Source of the DNA: Pseudoalteromonas luteoviolacea H33-S
GTDB taxonomy: Bacteria > Pseudomonadota > Gammaproteobacteria > Enterobacterales > Alteromonadaceae
DNA: 64,000 nt
Assembly: GCF_001625695.1 (NCBI RefSeq)
Contig: NZ_AUXY01000133.1
Location: forward strand, 186,001-250,000
Direction of reading: 5' to 3'
Below, piece by piece: positions 36,004 through 44,904 of the stretch; the first letter of the stretch is position 1; every line of letters begins with the position of its first letter. The notes under the pieces were generated by a model. The model was given only the letters and a program-made list of their open reading frames with translations. It made no database searches and was not told where the DNA came from. Both the position numbers and the translations under genes were made by a program.

Positions 36004-37497
36004 ATGATGTCAAATATGGACTCTACATACTCGGTTGATAGGCAAGAACAGAAGCAAAGAGATAAAGCGTTTCGGCAGCAAAGATATCAGTCAGATGAGG
36101 AGTCGCCACGCTTTAGAGATCGCAGTCCCATTCGTCGCCCAGCCTATGAACTCGCACGCACCAGCTCAAATATGAGTGTTCAAGATGAAGAAGATATTGA
36201 GACAATTGTACTTGATGATCTAGATTACGTTGAGTCTATTTCTCAGGATGAATATGGCAGCTTCATTCCAATTTTGGATCAATATTCAGCGGATTTAACC
36301 TCCACCGAAAAAGTGGAAGAAGCCATAGAAGTGATAGGTAGTAGTTACTTTGATGTCTTATTGGATCCTGAGCAAGTACAAGAAGTGGCGCAATATTATT
36401 ACCAAGTTGTAGGCGCTAGGCTAAGCCACATATATAAATTACTTCTTCCTGAAAGTAGCAATGTGGATTTTGCATTTAGTGCGATTAATGAGGTTGCGCT
36501 AGCTGAGATGCCGGGTGCGCATCTAATCCAAAACTTTGCCTATCAATATAATCCATCTGTGATAGGTGCGACATTTTCAATTAACCCTGCATGGAATATT
36601 GCAATACCAGCTGGTGGCAGTGAAGAAAGAGTGCGAGAAACCACTGGATCTGATTCAATCAATGATACAAAAATCAGGTTTTTTGCCGCAAAAGATTTTA
36701 AGTATAAAAATGCAGCTGGCAAAGATGTCACGATCAATACGATTGTGGGAGATAAGGTTGAAGCGCGGTTATCCCGTCTAGCACCACGGGGTGAGTCGGC
36801 CGAGGTCAATGCCGATCAAAGTGATTTGATGAAAAATGTGCTTGTTTACAACAATAACGGAAATAACGCCAATGAAAAAGGGTGGATCCGTGGCCATCTC
36901 CTTAACGATAATTTAGGGGGGTCTGCACTAAAATTTAATTTATATCCGATCACGGGTTCTGCCAATAAAGAACATCATTCTCGGGTGGAGTCACATGTTA
37001 AAAACCTTGTAGAAGCAGGTTATATCGTCGAATATAAAGTGGAGGTTGTACCAACAGTGCCCGCACCTCATCAAAAAGAAACGGCACCCGGATATAAAAG
37101 TGGCGCAGCGCCTAAAGCAAATTTGCTCTGCTCAGTAAAAGTATTGAGTGACACCAGCACAGATACAGCCAGTAACTACCACCCAGAAGGGTCATTCTCA
37201 GTGACCATTACGTCTGAATACAAAACCAAGCATGCTTCATCGGGGGATGTGTCGACTTTAAAAGCGTTTGCAATTAAAGCCATTAAAAGTAAAGACAATA
37301 CGGTTGATAGCAAAGCCTATATGCGGCCATGGACAAGTAAAAAAGGGCTTACCAAACCGCTGGGCTTGTCTCATAAAGATGATAAGCATATTCGAGATAA
37401 AGATTATAAAGATTGGACTGACAAGCAAAAAAATAGCAAGTTCTGGACATGGGATCAGACTCGCATTGATGCACTCAAAACTGCACTAAAAGGCTAA
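36004..37497 (+). CDS. pne1: Nuclease effector (Pne1-like)
   Basis: A 497-residue protein without a signal peptide. The Arg- and Asp-rich N-terminal ~60 residues look disordered, and a helical middle follows. The C-terminal half carries a DNA/RNA non-specific endonuclease-like core: GWIRGHLLNDNLGG with His298, then FNLYPITGSANKEHH. In this metal-dependent family the His of the RGH segment is the general base. In P. luteoviolacea the MAC nuclease effector Pne1, which kills eukaryotic cells, is encoded directly before Mif1, the same order as here. The symbol rests on this match of motif and order, not on an alignment. Confidence 0.78.
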   Translation: MMSNMDSTYSVDRQEQKQRDKAFRQQRYQSDEESPRFRDRSPIRRPAYELARTSSNMSVQDEEDIETIVLDDLDYVESISQDEYGSFIPILDQYSADLTSTEKVEEAIEVIGSSYFDVLLDPEQVQEVAQYYYQVVGARLSHIYKLLLPESSNVDFAFSAINEVALAEMPGAHLIQNFAYQYNPSVIGATFSINPAWNIAIPAGGSEERVRETTGSDSINDTKIRFFAAKDFKYKNAAGKDVTINTIVGDKVEARLSRLAPRGESAEVNADQSDLMKNVLVYNNNGNNANEKGWIRGHLLNDNLGGSALKFNLYPITGSANKEHHSRVESHVKNLVEAGYIVEYKVEVVPTVPAPHQKETAPGYKSGAAPKANLLCSVKVLSDTSTDTASNYHPEGSFSVTITSEYKTKHASSGDVSTLKAFAIKAIKSKDNTVDSKAYMRPWTSKKGLTKPLGLSHKDDKHIRDKDYKDWTDKQKNSKFWTWDQTRIDALKTALKG

Positions 37498-37609
37498 ACC
37501 TCCCTAATTAAAACTTTAGATAGCTGCTTCACACATGCACTTGTGCCTCTAACCAGTACCTCTTTCAAGTTTCTATTATTTACACACGCAACAATAGGAA
37601 ATTATTGAT

Positions 37610-40444
37610 ATGCAACAACAAGAACAGGAGCATGCTCCTTCCTTCCAAAATTACCCCACGCGAACAGCTTTATCTGTGAGTAATGCATTACAGTCTGATT
37701 CTGTGAGTGTTGATCTGTTGTCATCAGGCGTTGACGTTGCAAAACGATATGCCTCGCAAGTGGTCTGGGATCACTTTAATGGTGACGCGACAGCCAAGCT
37801 GATTATCTCGAGTGTATTTAATTATGCAGTGACTTCGTTAAAGTCTCTGAACCCGTGGGTCACTGCCATAGCGCAAGCACTATTGCTGTTGGCAAAAGTC
37901 CCGCCTGGTGTGGTTTCTGCGGTTTTGTGGGCGGTCGGAAAAATTTGGCTTTGGGTCGCAAATAAGTTTTACAACGGCGGCTGGATAGCTGCGGCTTGGG
38001 GAGATATTGATGAGCCATATATTTATCAATGGCTAAAAAAGGGCAGTGACGCCCACGGTGCGCTTCGGGCACTAGTAGACAATTTACAAGATTGGGTTAA
38101 GTATATTCAGGACAAACTGAATAGCCGGGTTGCTCGTCTAATAGGTGTGGCTGAGTCTAACAGTGAAGAAGAGCAAAGTAATCAACAGCAGGCTCAGCAA
38201 GGGGCGCAAGAGTCATCACCTAATCTAGTAGATAACAAATTTATTTCATTAGGGATTAACCAACCAGAACTGATGGACTGGGAAGACGGTGCAAGTAAAC
38301 CCAAAAGGGCAGGTCTGCATGGTACTGGTGTGGCCAAGGTGAACCTACTTGGCCAGCAATTTGGCGGTGATATTGATATTAAGCTGCCTTTTGGAAGCGG
38401 CTGGGAGGTGGCGGTATCGCCGGTTTTTGCAAGTCAACAAGGTGTTGGCTTTAGCGGTTATATTGAAGCTCACCAAGTACTAGGTGATGAGTTGGTCATT
38501 AATGAAGCGGGCCTTGCTCGGTTTAAAGCGAGCATTGTAGGTTTAAATATTGCCAATAAACGTGTTTATTCGGACTTGATGTCGCTGGATTACAACAAAC
38601 AGCAAAAAGAAGTTCATTTTGCTGGTGATGCCCATGTGCCTCTTTGGAATAAAAAGAAGCTGGATGGTGAGTTTGACCTTAAAATGGATACTGCTGGTAA
38701 GTTTAAGTCGGGAAGGACTAAGGTCTCTTCAAAAGACACGTTTGAAGTGATCCCCAAGTTCTTATCAATTAGCAATCCAAGCGGTGAAGTGGAAGTAAAA
38801 GAAGATGCATCACCAGAGTTTGAAGTAGGGACTGATGTGTCGCTTTATGGTTTACCAGGTGGCGTGAAAGCATCCGTGACACAAGCAAAAGTGATGTACC
38901 ACGATGAGCAGCTCGGGGGTGAAATAGAGCAAGCTGATGTCGAGATCCCCATCAGTAAACACACCACAATGACCCTTGCGATGACCAAAGCCAAGTTCAC
39001 AAAAGATGCCATTGAAGCTGAAAACGCCTTTATGGACCTAGAGCATGATAATTCAAAAGTGCTCAATGAAACCGCCATTGTCGAGTCTGACTTTTTCTCA
39101 GGTAACTTTGATTTTAGTAAAGTGTTTGAACTTAAACAGTTAAAGGTTCACCAAGGTTTAAACTCGCTCAAATTTGCCGGCGGTAAATTTACCTATGAAA
39201 AAGATGAAAATAATGGTTTACAGCTACTTAGAGCACGCATTTTGGGGCTTGAAGCCTATTATGATAGAGAAAAACGAGAAGGGGGTATTTCAGGTGAGTG
39301 GCATAAAGGCATTAGTTTCCCTGCATTCTCTTTAGACTTTCCAGTAGGCGCAGGGGTTGCAGGCGTCGGTGTTGATATTACTGGTGGCTTCGACTTTGGT
39401 GCAGGTATTGGTGCAACACTTAAAAACGATGAGAAAGATAATACCGATACACAGATGTTATTTTCGGTCTCTGGTGAAGCCTCTGCCAGTGCAAAAGCCA
39501 AAGCAAGAATTGAAGCCGGTGCTTTTGTGGGGGTTCCGTATCTTGCCAAAGTGCAAGCGGGCGTGTTTGGTGAGATCCGAGGTGGTGTCGCCGGTAAGGT
39601 CAATACCACTGGCCGCTTAAAATACACGCGCGGAAAAGGCGGCGACAGCTTTGGTCAATTTGCCATTGACAGTTATATACCAATGAAAGGTGACTTTAGC
39701 CTCAAAGGCTCGTTAGAAGCGGAAGTAGGCGCTTCGATAAAGGCCAAAGTGCTGACTTTTGAGAAAGAAATCGCGTCAGTTTCCATCGGTGACTGGACAC
39801 TTGGCGAATACACGTTAAACGGTACAATCAAAAAAGATCCAAACGGCAAAGGCTATATTGTTGAGCGCTCTAAAAGTGAATTTACCAAGGGTAAGCCAGA
39901 ACCAGCACAAGTGACAAAAGAGACCTTAACCGTAGATAAATGGGTAGATCAGCTGGAAAAAGACCACACTCACATTGAATACACTGAGGATGAAGCGAAA
40001 AGAAAATTACCAGAGGTAGCACGTAAAACGGTATATAGTCATTTGAGCCTGGTACAAAAAGATGATGTGAGTGATCGTTATAAAAATCTACTTAAACAAA
40101 TTTCGCAGCAAAATAAGTTCGTTAAAATTTATCGAGAAACCAAAGCAGGGCGGGATAAGTTGCCTACCAGTGGCACCTATATTTGGACCTCTAAAGTCTG
40201 GAGTGAAGCGGTACAGCGCAAGAGCTTCTGGATATTTGAAATGAGTAAGAGTAAAGCCAAAGTGGCGGATAAGTTGGATAAGTATCACAAAACCAATTCT
40301 ATCTTGGATCGCAGGGTAATACTGGCGGAACTTGAAGAAATTGCATCAGACTATCGTCAAAACCGTTCAAAGAATGAGGATAACAAAGAAGCAGCAAAAG
40401 AGTTTTTAGACAGTATTGATAAAGAGAGACTGATTTTGATGTGA
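37610..40444 (+). CDS. mif1: Metamorphosis-inducing effector (Mif1-like)
   Basis: A 944-residue protein. Residues about 80-130 are hydrophobic (NPWVTAIAQALLLLAKV, VVSAVLWAVGKIWLWVAN, GGWIAAAWG) and look like two to three membrane-inserting helices; there is no cleavable signal. The central 500 residues are beta-rich. A Gly/Ala-rich region (about 575-670) and a charged C-terminus follow. P. luteoviolacea Mif1, the MAC effector that triggers metamorphosis of the tubeworm Hydroides elegans, is very similar in length and also has N-terminal hydrophobic helices; a lipase activity has been reported for it. The gene follows the nuclease effector, as in that locus. I see no classic GxSxG lipase motif that I could assign with confidence. 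Confidence 0.75.
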   Translation: MQQQEQEHAPSFQNYPTRTALSVSNALQSDSVSVDLLSSGVDVAKRYASQVVWDHFNGDATAKLIISSVFNYAVTSLKSLNPWVTAIAQALLLLAKVPPGVVSAVLWAVGKIWLWVANKFYNGGWIAAAWGDIDEPYIYQWLKKGSDAHGALRALVDNLQDWVKYIQDKLNSRVARLIGVAESNSEEEQSNQQQAQQGAQESSPNLVDNKFISLGINQPELMDWEDGASKPKRAGLHGTGVAKVNLLGQQFGGDIDIKLPFGSGWEVAVSPVFASQQGVGFSGYIEAHQVLGDELVINEAGLARFKASIVGLNIANKRVYSDLMSLDYNKQQKEVHFAGDAHVPLWNKKKLDGEFDLKMDTAGKFKSGRTKVSSKDTFEVIPKFLSISNPSGEVEVKEDASPEFEVGTDVSLYGLPGGVKASVTQAKVMYHDEQLGGEIEQADVEIPISKHTTMTLAMTKAKFTKDAIEAENAFMDLEHDNSKVLNETAIVESDFFSGNFDFSKVFELKQLKVHQGLNSLKFAGGKFTYEKDENNGLQLLRARILGLEAYYDREKREGGISGEWHKGISFPAFSLDFPVGAGVAGVGVDITGGFDFGAGIGATLKNDEKDNTDTQMLFSVSGEASASAKAKARIEAGAFVGVPYLAKVQAGVFGEIRGGVAGKVNTTGRLKYTRGKGGDSFGQFAIDSYIPMKGDFSLKGSLEAEVGASIKAKVLTFEKEIASVSIGDWTLGEYTLNGTIKKDPNGKGYIVERSKSEFTKGKPEPAQVTKETLTVDKWVDQLEKDHTHIEYTEDEAKRKLPEVARKTVYSHLSLVQKDDVSDRYKNLLKQISQQNKFVKIYRETKAGRDKLPTSGTYIWTSKVWSEAVQRKSFWIFEMSKSKAKVADKLDKYHKTNSILDRRVILAELEEIASDYRQNRSKNEDNKEAAKEFLDSIDKERLILM

Positions 40445-40892
40445 TAAACAGACTGAGTTGTCATCTGTAATCGCCTTGATGATTGTTAAGTTTTTAACAA
40501 CGCATGTAATAAGGCGTAATAGATATTGGCAAGTGAGTTCATTATGTTGCTAGGTAGATTTGAGTAGATGCAGCGTCGATTTACTCGTATCGATACAACA
40601 TGTAAAAGGAACATTTATTCATGCCAAAGCTTAATTGGCGACACACACACTCGGTCAGAGATGGCCCCAACTTAGGTCTTTAATCAAGTGAACGCAAAAA
40701 TATATATGTGTGCTTGTGGGCCTTCAATTCAATAAAAAGCAGCCATGCGGCTGCTTTTTTTGTTTTTATATTTATGTGCGCTTTTAAAATCATCTGATGA
40801 TTATCAGATAATTTTAGAAGAGTACTTATATATTTAGCTGCATTATACTAAGTTAAATACGAAACTTGCGTAGTATAGGCTAAATGTTATTC
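40445..40892. other. Convergent intergenic region after the effector gene
   Basis: About 450 bases without a gene between two convergent units. The main feature is the terminator at 40734-40765. The first 250 bases show no clear structure. Confidence 0.5.
40734..40765. terminator. Bidirectional terminator between convergent units
   Basis: An 11-bp perfect stem (40734-40744 with 40749-40759) with A run on the left and T run on the right. It can end transcription from the effector gene and from the minus-strand collar-like gene. Confidence 0.85.
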
Positions 40893-41519
40893 TTAAATAG
40901 TCGCTTTATTGCCAGCAATCACACAATGAGAAACCACCTGATTACGCGGTCGAGTCTCATAGCCACCGGATTTAGTCGTTTTAAATACTTTAGAATGCGC
41001 GCCTACTCCATTTCCTCGGTCAACATCAGAGCCATAGGTACCATCATTGGACATATTTGTGAATTGAACATCATGATCATGTTCACCAACCATATCAGCT
41101 TGCCACGTTCTTGGTTGTCTGTTTTTATCTACACCTCTACCTTCGTCGAGACCTCTAACAAACTCTCCTCGAAAGTCACTTAATTGAACGGAGTGCGCAT
41201 TAGGATCATCCGTGTAGTAGAAAACAAGCTCAGGCCACTCACTTGCATAAATAGTTTGACCATGAAGAGGTATGCAGTTCTTTGGTCTTTTATGTGCTAA
41301 TTCAAACATTTTTATTTCTCCAACTATCCCGTAACTCTGGTTGGCGGGAGCTAGAGTAAATGATTTTCCGTCAGCATTTAACGTCAATATTGATCCTTCA
41401 ATTGGAGCCGCTTCACAATTTTGTCCATTATCATCACATAATTTGGCCGAATAACCATTTGAAGAGTAAGAGAGTACGGAAAAAAGAATCGTAAAGTAGG
41501 TAAAGTTTAATTTTTTCAT
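40893..41519 (-). CDS. Secreted tail-collar-like protein
   Basis: A 208-residue protein with a signal peptide (hydrophobic FTYFTILFSVLSYSSN, probable cleavage after YSA). The C-terminal half has segments of phage tail-fibre collar domains: LSDFRGEFVRGLDEGRG, QADMVGEHDHDV and ETRPRNQVVSHCVIAG, the usual end of short tail fibres. Tail fibres are normally packed inside the cell and have no export signal, so this is an exported version of the domain. It is on the opposite strand to the injection system and may be an accessory adhesin or a decoy, rather than a particle part. Confidence 0.75.
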   Translation of the reverse strand: MKKLNFTYFTILFSVLSYSSNGYSAKLCDDNGQNCEAAPIEGSILTLNADGKSFTLAPANQSYGIVGEIKMFELAHKRPKNCIPLHGQTIYASEWPELVFYYTDDPNAHSVQLSDFRGEFVRGLDEGRGVDKNRQPRTWQADMVGEHDHDVQFTNMSNDGTYGSDVDRGNGVGAHSKVFKTTKSGGYETRPRNQVVSHCVIAGNKATI

Positions 41520-41843
41520 TTTAATCCTTTATTTAAATAAGCTTAATTTTTGAGATGGTTACATCCTGGCGAAGTTATAATATAAATTATTTAATATTTA
41601 ACTCAAGCTAAAGTCCGTGAATATTTCAGTTTATGTTTTTTAAGTGTTTTATTCTGAAATTTTAGAAAAGCAATGTTGTTTTTTTCGTGTAAGCTTGTGT
41701 GTGCTCTTAGGCTGAGGAAGGTGAAAATATAATTCTGAGTTGATATTTTAAAGGGCGGATGAACTGTATGGTATTTTAGTCGCTATTTTAATAAAGTGGC
41801 TAATTAATATTTCAGATTTGATGTGGCATAAAAAATAGGTGTT
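41520..41843. other. Divergent AT-rich region
   Basis: About 320 AT-rich bases between divergent genes. It must hold the promoters of both, but I see no clear boxes or repeats. Confidence 0.4.
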
Positions 41844-42596
41844 GTGTTAATCTTTCTTACTAATCGTTGTAAGTTAGAGATAAAGGAGTGTTGTAAATTG
41901 CTTTTATTTTATTATAAAAGGGACTTGGTGAGAGGGGACAATGTAGAGTGCCCTGCCTGTAAAAGTTCACATTGTTCTTATACATCTAGTGTGAATTATA
42001 TCACATTTATGATACTTCCTATTTTTCCAATTAGCCATTGGCACTGTTACAGCTGTTTAAATTGTTTGAAAGTGATAAAAACACAGCCTGACTCGATAGA
42101 GCACTATCCTAGAGTAAGTAAAATTAGAGTTTTTAATAAATTTATAGGTATACCAATCGCCATAGTTATATTTTTTATGGTGCAGGTCTATAATCAAAGT
42201 TTGGAGAGAGTGCAGCAACAGTTTCGTCTACACCCTCAAAAAAACGATGTTTTATTTATTAATAACTTCAAGATCACTGCAGAACCTAGACAAGTCTTAT
42301 ACCCCTATCGAATCGCTAAAATAACTAAAGTAGACGTTGAGGACCAAACTCTATCTTTTGCTCTGAGTAACTTACGATATAAGAATATGTCCAGAGTAAA
42401 GAGAGACTTTGTAGTACAGCGCTACTTGTTTAACAGCTATTTTGATGAGAAAGAGCTAAAAGTACCTATCAAAACAATGTTCGATGAGGAAAAAGTGATA
42501 AAGATAAATAGACCTTTTGAACCATTAGATGTTGAAAATTTACATGGCGACGTTGAGTTCGATAAAAGTTTTGAAGAAGTACCACGGATAAAGTAA
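41844..42596 (+). CDS. Zinc-ribbon membrane protein, unknown function
   Basis: The frame runs from a GTG at 41844. A TTG at 41898 behind AAAGGAG could be the true start and would remove the first 18 residues. The protein has two Cys pairs (CPAC and CYSC) about 35 residues apart that suggest a zinc ribbon. A single membrane helix follows (IPIAIVIFFMVQVY). The remaining ~140 residues are a soluble, probably beta-rich domain. I know no named family. It is not part of an evident operon. Confidence 0.62.
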   Translation: MLIFLTNRCKLEIKECCKLLLFYYKRDLVRGDNVECPACKSSHCSYTSSVNYITFMILPIFPISHWHCYSCLNCLKVIKTQPDSIEHYPRVSKIRVFNKFIGIPIAIVIFFMVQVYNQSLERVQQQFRLHPQKNDVLFINNFKITAEPRQVLYPYRIAKITKVDVEDQTLSFALSNLRYKNMSRVKRDFVVQRYLFNSYFDEKELKVPIKTMFDEEKVIKINRPFEPLDVENLHGDVEFDKSFEEVPRIK

Positions 42597-43020
42597 ATGG
42601 TAGCTGACCGATGAGGTTTAAAGCTATAAAGTGCTTATTTAGAGAATACTGGCTGTATATCAGGCATGTAAGTATTAAAACCATCATACTTTATGTACCT
42701 ACAGGTGAATATCTAGGTAATACCTGAATAAAGATACACATATTCAAACTGTTTCACGAGATTTTAGTGTTAATGATAGGTTTTCTTGCCCGAAGAGAGT
42801 AAACCGTCATCATAGCTTATTACTGTCTGGCTATGATGGAGCGCCAGCGCACCTTTCAGAATATCGACGTTATGTGTATATGTGTATCAGCATCATGATA
42901 AACAAGCACTCAATCACAACGTATATATCTATTTATCGACAACGGCTGATTATTAGAATTGATATAAACAGAATAGCAGCTCTAGTGAGCTGCTATTTTT
43001 AGACCGTATTTAACCATTAG
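42597..43020. other. Intergenic region between convergent genes
   Basis: About 420 bases without a credible gene; only the terminator at 42972-43000 is recognisable. Confidence 0.45.
42972..43000. terminator. Terminator between convergent genes
   Basis: An 11-bp perfect stem (42972-42982 with 42987-42997), a TAGT loop and a T tail on the plus strand. It lies 20 bases past the stop codon of the minus-strand gene, so it may act on both strands. Confidence 0.75.
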
Positions 43021-43809
43021 TTATTTAATGATTAGTTGGTCTTCGTATGTGTAGATGCTGTTTGGATCTGTTAAGTTGAATACTTTAACAGCCATCGTTT
43101 TACCAGCCGCGTTTTCACACTGAACGATTTGGTAAAGAACCGGTTGTGCAGTATCGTTTGTATATACTTTATCTTGTGTGAATACATCTGAGTGGAATGT
43201 ATTTGATGTATCACTGCCGTGGAATAAACCTAGAGATAGGCCACGGTTAGCTACTGTATAACAGTATGACTGGCTCTTGTTTTGGTTATTTACGTTTAGC
43301 GTGCTCTTAACACGGAACGCTGAGTGGTAACCAAAAGAGTAAGGTTGGTTAACGAACTCACCTGCTGGTTCTACAGTGATGTCCCAATCTACAATTGGAG
43401 CGCCAGGTACGTTTACAAGAACGTTATACCATGTGTTGTCTGCATCATAGCAGCTTAAGTGAAGTGTTTTATTGTGAGTAAGCTTGTCTTCTGCAATCGC
43501 ATTAGTCACACCAATTGTTGCAGCATTCGCGTTAGCAGCATCTGCCTGAATACCAACGTTTACTACGTGGCTGTTATCAACATTTGAATATAGGTTACCG
43601 TTATCGCAGCGAGCGCCGTCACGAAGTTCAACATCAGCTGAAAAGTTATGTGCAAATTCACTGGTAATAACCACACGGCTAACTGGGCCATATGAGTATA
43701 CAGTATGACGGTCATAACCATTTGTATCAGCAACATTGATAGGTGCAGCAACTGCACTTACAGCAGTTAACATAGCAGCAGCGAGAGTACCTACTTTAAA
43801 CATTTTCAT
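43021..43809 (-). CDS. Secreted protein of unknown function
   Basis: 262 residues with a typical signal peptide (VGTLAAAMLTAVSAVAA, cleavage likely after VAA). The mature part is beta-rich, contains six Cys visible in pairs (such as ARCDNG, LSCYD, SYCYT, VQCEN) and no known catalytic motif. AAGGAA stands before the ATG. It is probably exported to the periplasm or surface. I recognise no family. Confidence 0.7.
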   Translation of the reverse strand: MKMFKVGTLAAAMLTAVSAVAAPINVADTNGYDRHTVYSYGPVSRVVITSEFAHNFSADVELRDGARCDNGNLYSNVDNSHVVNVGIQADAANANAATIGVTNAIAEDKLTHNKTLHLSCYDADNTWYNVLVNVPGAPIVDWDITVEPAGEFVNQPYSFGYHSAFRVKSTLNVNNQNKSQSYCYTVANRGLSLGLFHGSDTSNTFHSDVFTQDKVYTNDTAQPVLYQIVQCENAAGKTMAVKVFNLTDPNSIYTYEDQLIIK

Positions 43810-44200
43810 CTTTTTTCCTTTGGTCGTTCTTAGTTCAGTTATTTTTCACTTGTTAGTTTTAGTCAGTTACCACTTGGGCCCAAAGTGTTAACGAGATGAA
43901 AAGTAACAAACAAAAAAGGGACGAGCAAATAAGTCATACTATGAGAGAAGTTTGAAAAATGAATAATTTTATACGCTTAAAAAACAAGTGTTTAAGTGTG
44001 TTTTTGTATTTTCAATGGGTGTTGTGAAATGCTTTTCTATGTAATCCATAACCATTAATCACCATTAAAAACTTATTCATTGTTTTAAAATAATTAATTA
44101 TTTGAATTTTGTGTAAATTCATGGGTGCTGAATTGCATTTTATGAATGGTAAAGTCTTATTTTAGATGAAAAGAGCAAAGTGCATTCGAGAAGCTCACTG
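43810..44200. other. AT-rich intergenic region
   Basis: About 390 bases upstream of the minus-strand secreted-protein gene and downstream of the FecR-domain gene. An AT-only palindrome lies near 44088-44103. It holds the promoter of the 43021-43809 gene; no gene is visible. Confidence 0.45.
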
Positions 44201-44803
44201 CTATTGAATTGTTTTTACTGCGTCTGCTAGTTTTTTCTCAGACCATTTCTCCGGTTTCGACGGGGGCTTGCCTTTTTCAAGTGTTGTGCCTGTCCTGGGG
44301 GTTGAGATCACAACTCGGCCAAACTCATTTTCGATTACGATTGGATGTTCACTGTCGAGTAAAATAATATCGATGGTGTCTGCATTATATAAATTGCCGC
44401 CCCAAAAGTCGGTGCCTCTAATGCCAATAGAGCCCATAGGTGTTTTAATTTTAAAGTTTGGGTTTGTGACTTTTGTGATTTCTCCTGTGACCACTCGAAA
44501 TGCTCCTTTAATAAATTCAAAGTGCGCTTCAGATGTTGTTTTATGCTCAAATTGGTTGACGGCAAATTGCGTGTTTTCACCAAGAGTAACTATGGTTCCC
44601 TCAGTAAACCTGAATTGCGCCCTTGCATGTTTACCAGTTTTTAGCGTGTCGGCCTTGTAAATTTTAGCTTTGCGCTTTAACTGGCGCTCTTCACTAGGTG
44701 AGGTTGCTGTGACTTGTTCCTTTGCGATTATGACTTTGGCAACCGGTGTGTTTGCAAAACACGACCCGGCAACAACTAATAAGCTCAGCAGTGCTAATTT
44801 CAT
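44201..44803 (-). CDS. Secreted FecR-domain protein
   Basis: 200 residues with a signal peptide (LALLSLLVVAGSCFA). The middle is a FecR domain: FTEGTIVTLGENTQF, then PMGSIGIRGTDFWGG. FecR domains were first seen in anti-sigma/sensor proteins, but signal-peptide versions without a membrane helix also occur as free periplasmic proteins. Here no cytoplasmic anti-sigma helix or membrane segment is present, so it is not a complete FecR. A functional connection to the ECF-like sigma factor 24 kb upstream cannot be shown. Confidence 0.82.
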   Translation of the reverse strand: MKLALLSLLVVAGSCFANTPVAKVIIAKEQVTATSPSEERQLKRKAKIYKADTLKTGKHARAQFRFTEGTIVTLGENTQFAVNQFEHKTTSEAHFEFIKGAFRVVTGEITKVTNPNFKIKTPMGSIGIRGTDFWGGNLYNADTIDIILLDSEHPIVIENEFGRVVISTPRTGTTLEKGKPPSKPEKWSEKKLADAVKTIQ

Positions 44804-44904
44804 TATTTTATTCCATGGCTATTTCTTTAAAAGTAGAGCGATAAGCGCAAAGTGTCGAGTTTAACAACACCACAAAATGTGGAGAAATATTCACATTATT
44901 TTTC

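Noticed and set aside
38405..38420. GTGGCGGTATCG inside the Mif1-like gene, similar to ops
   Set aside because: It lies in coding sequence, lacks the AGC part of the shared 13-mer and has no leader context.
44201..44803. FecR-domain protein as anti-sigma partner of the ECF-like factor
   Set aside because: It has a signal peptide and no cytoplasmic anti-sigma domain or membrane helix, and lies 23 kb away.
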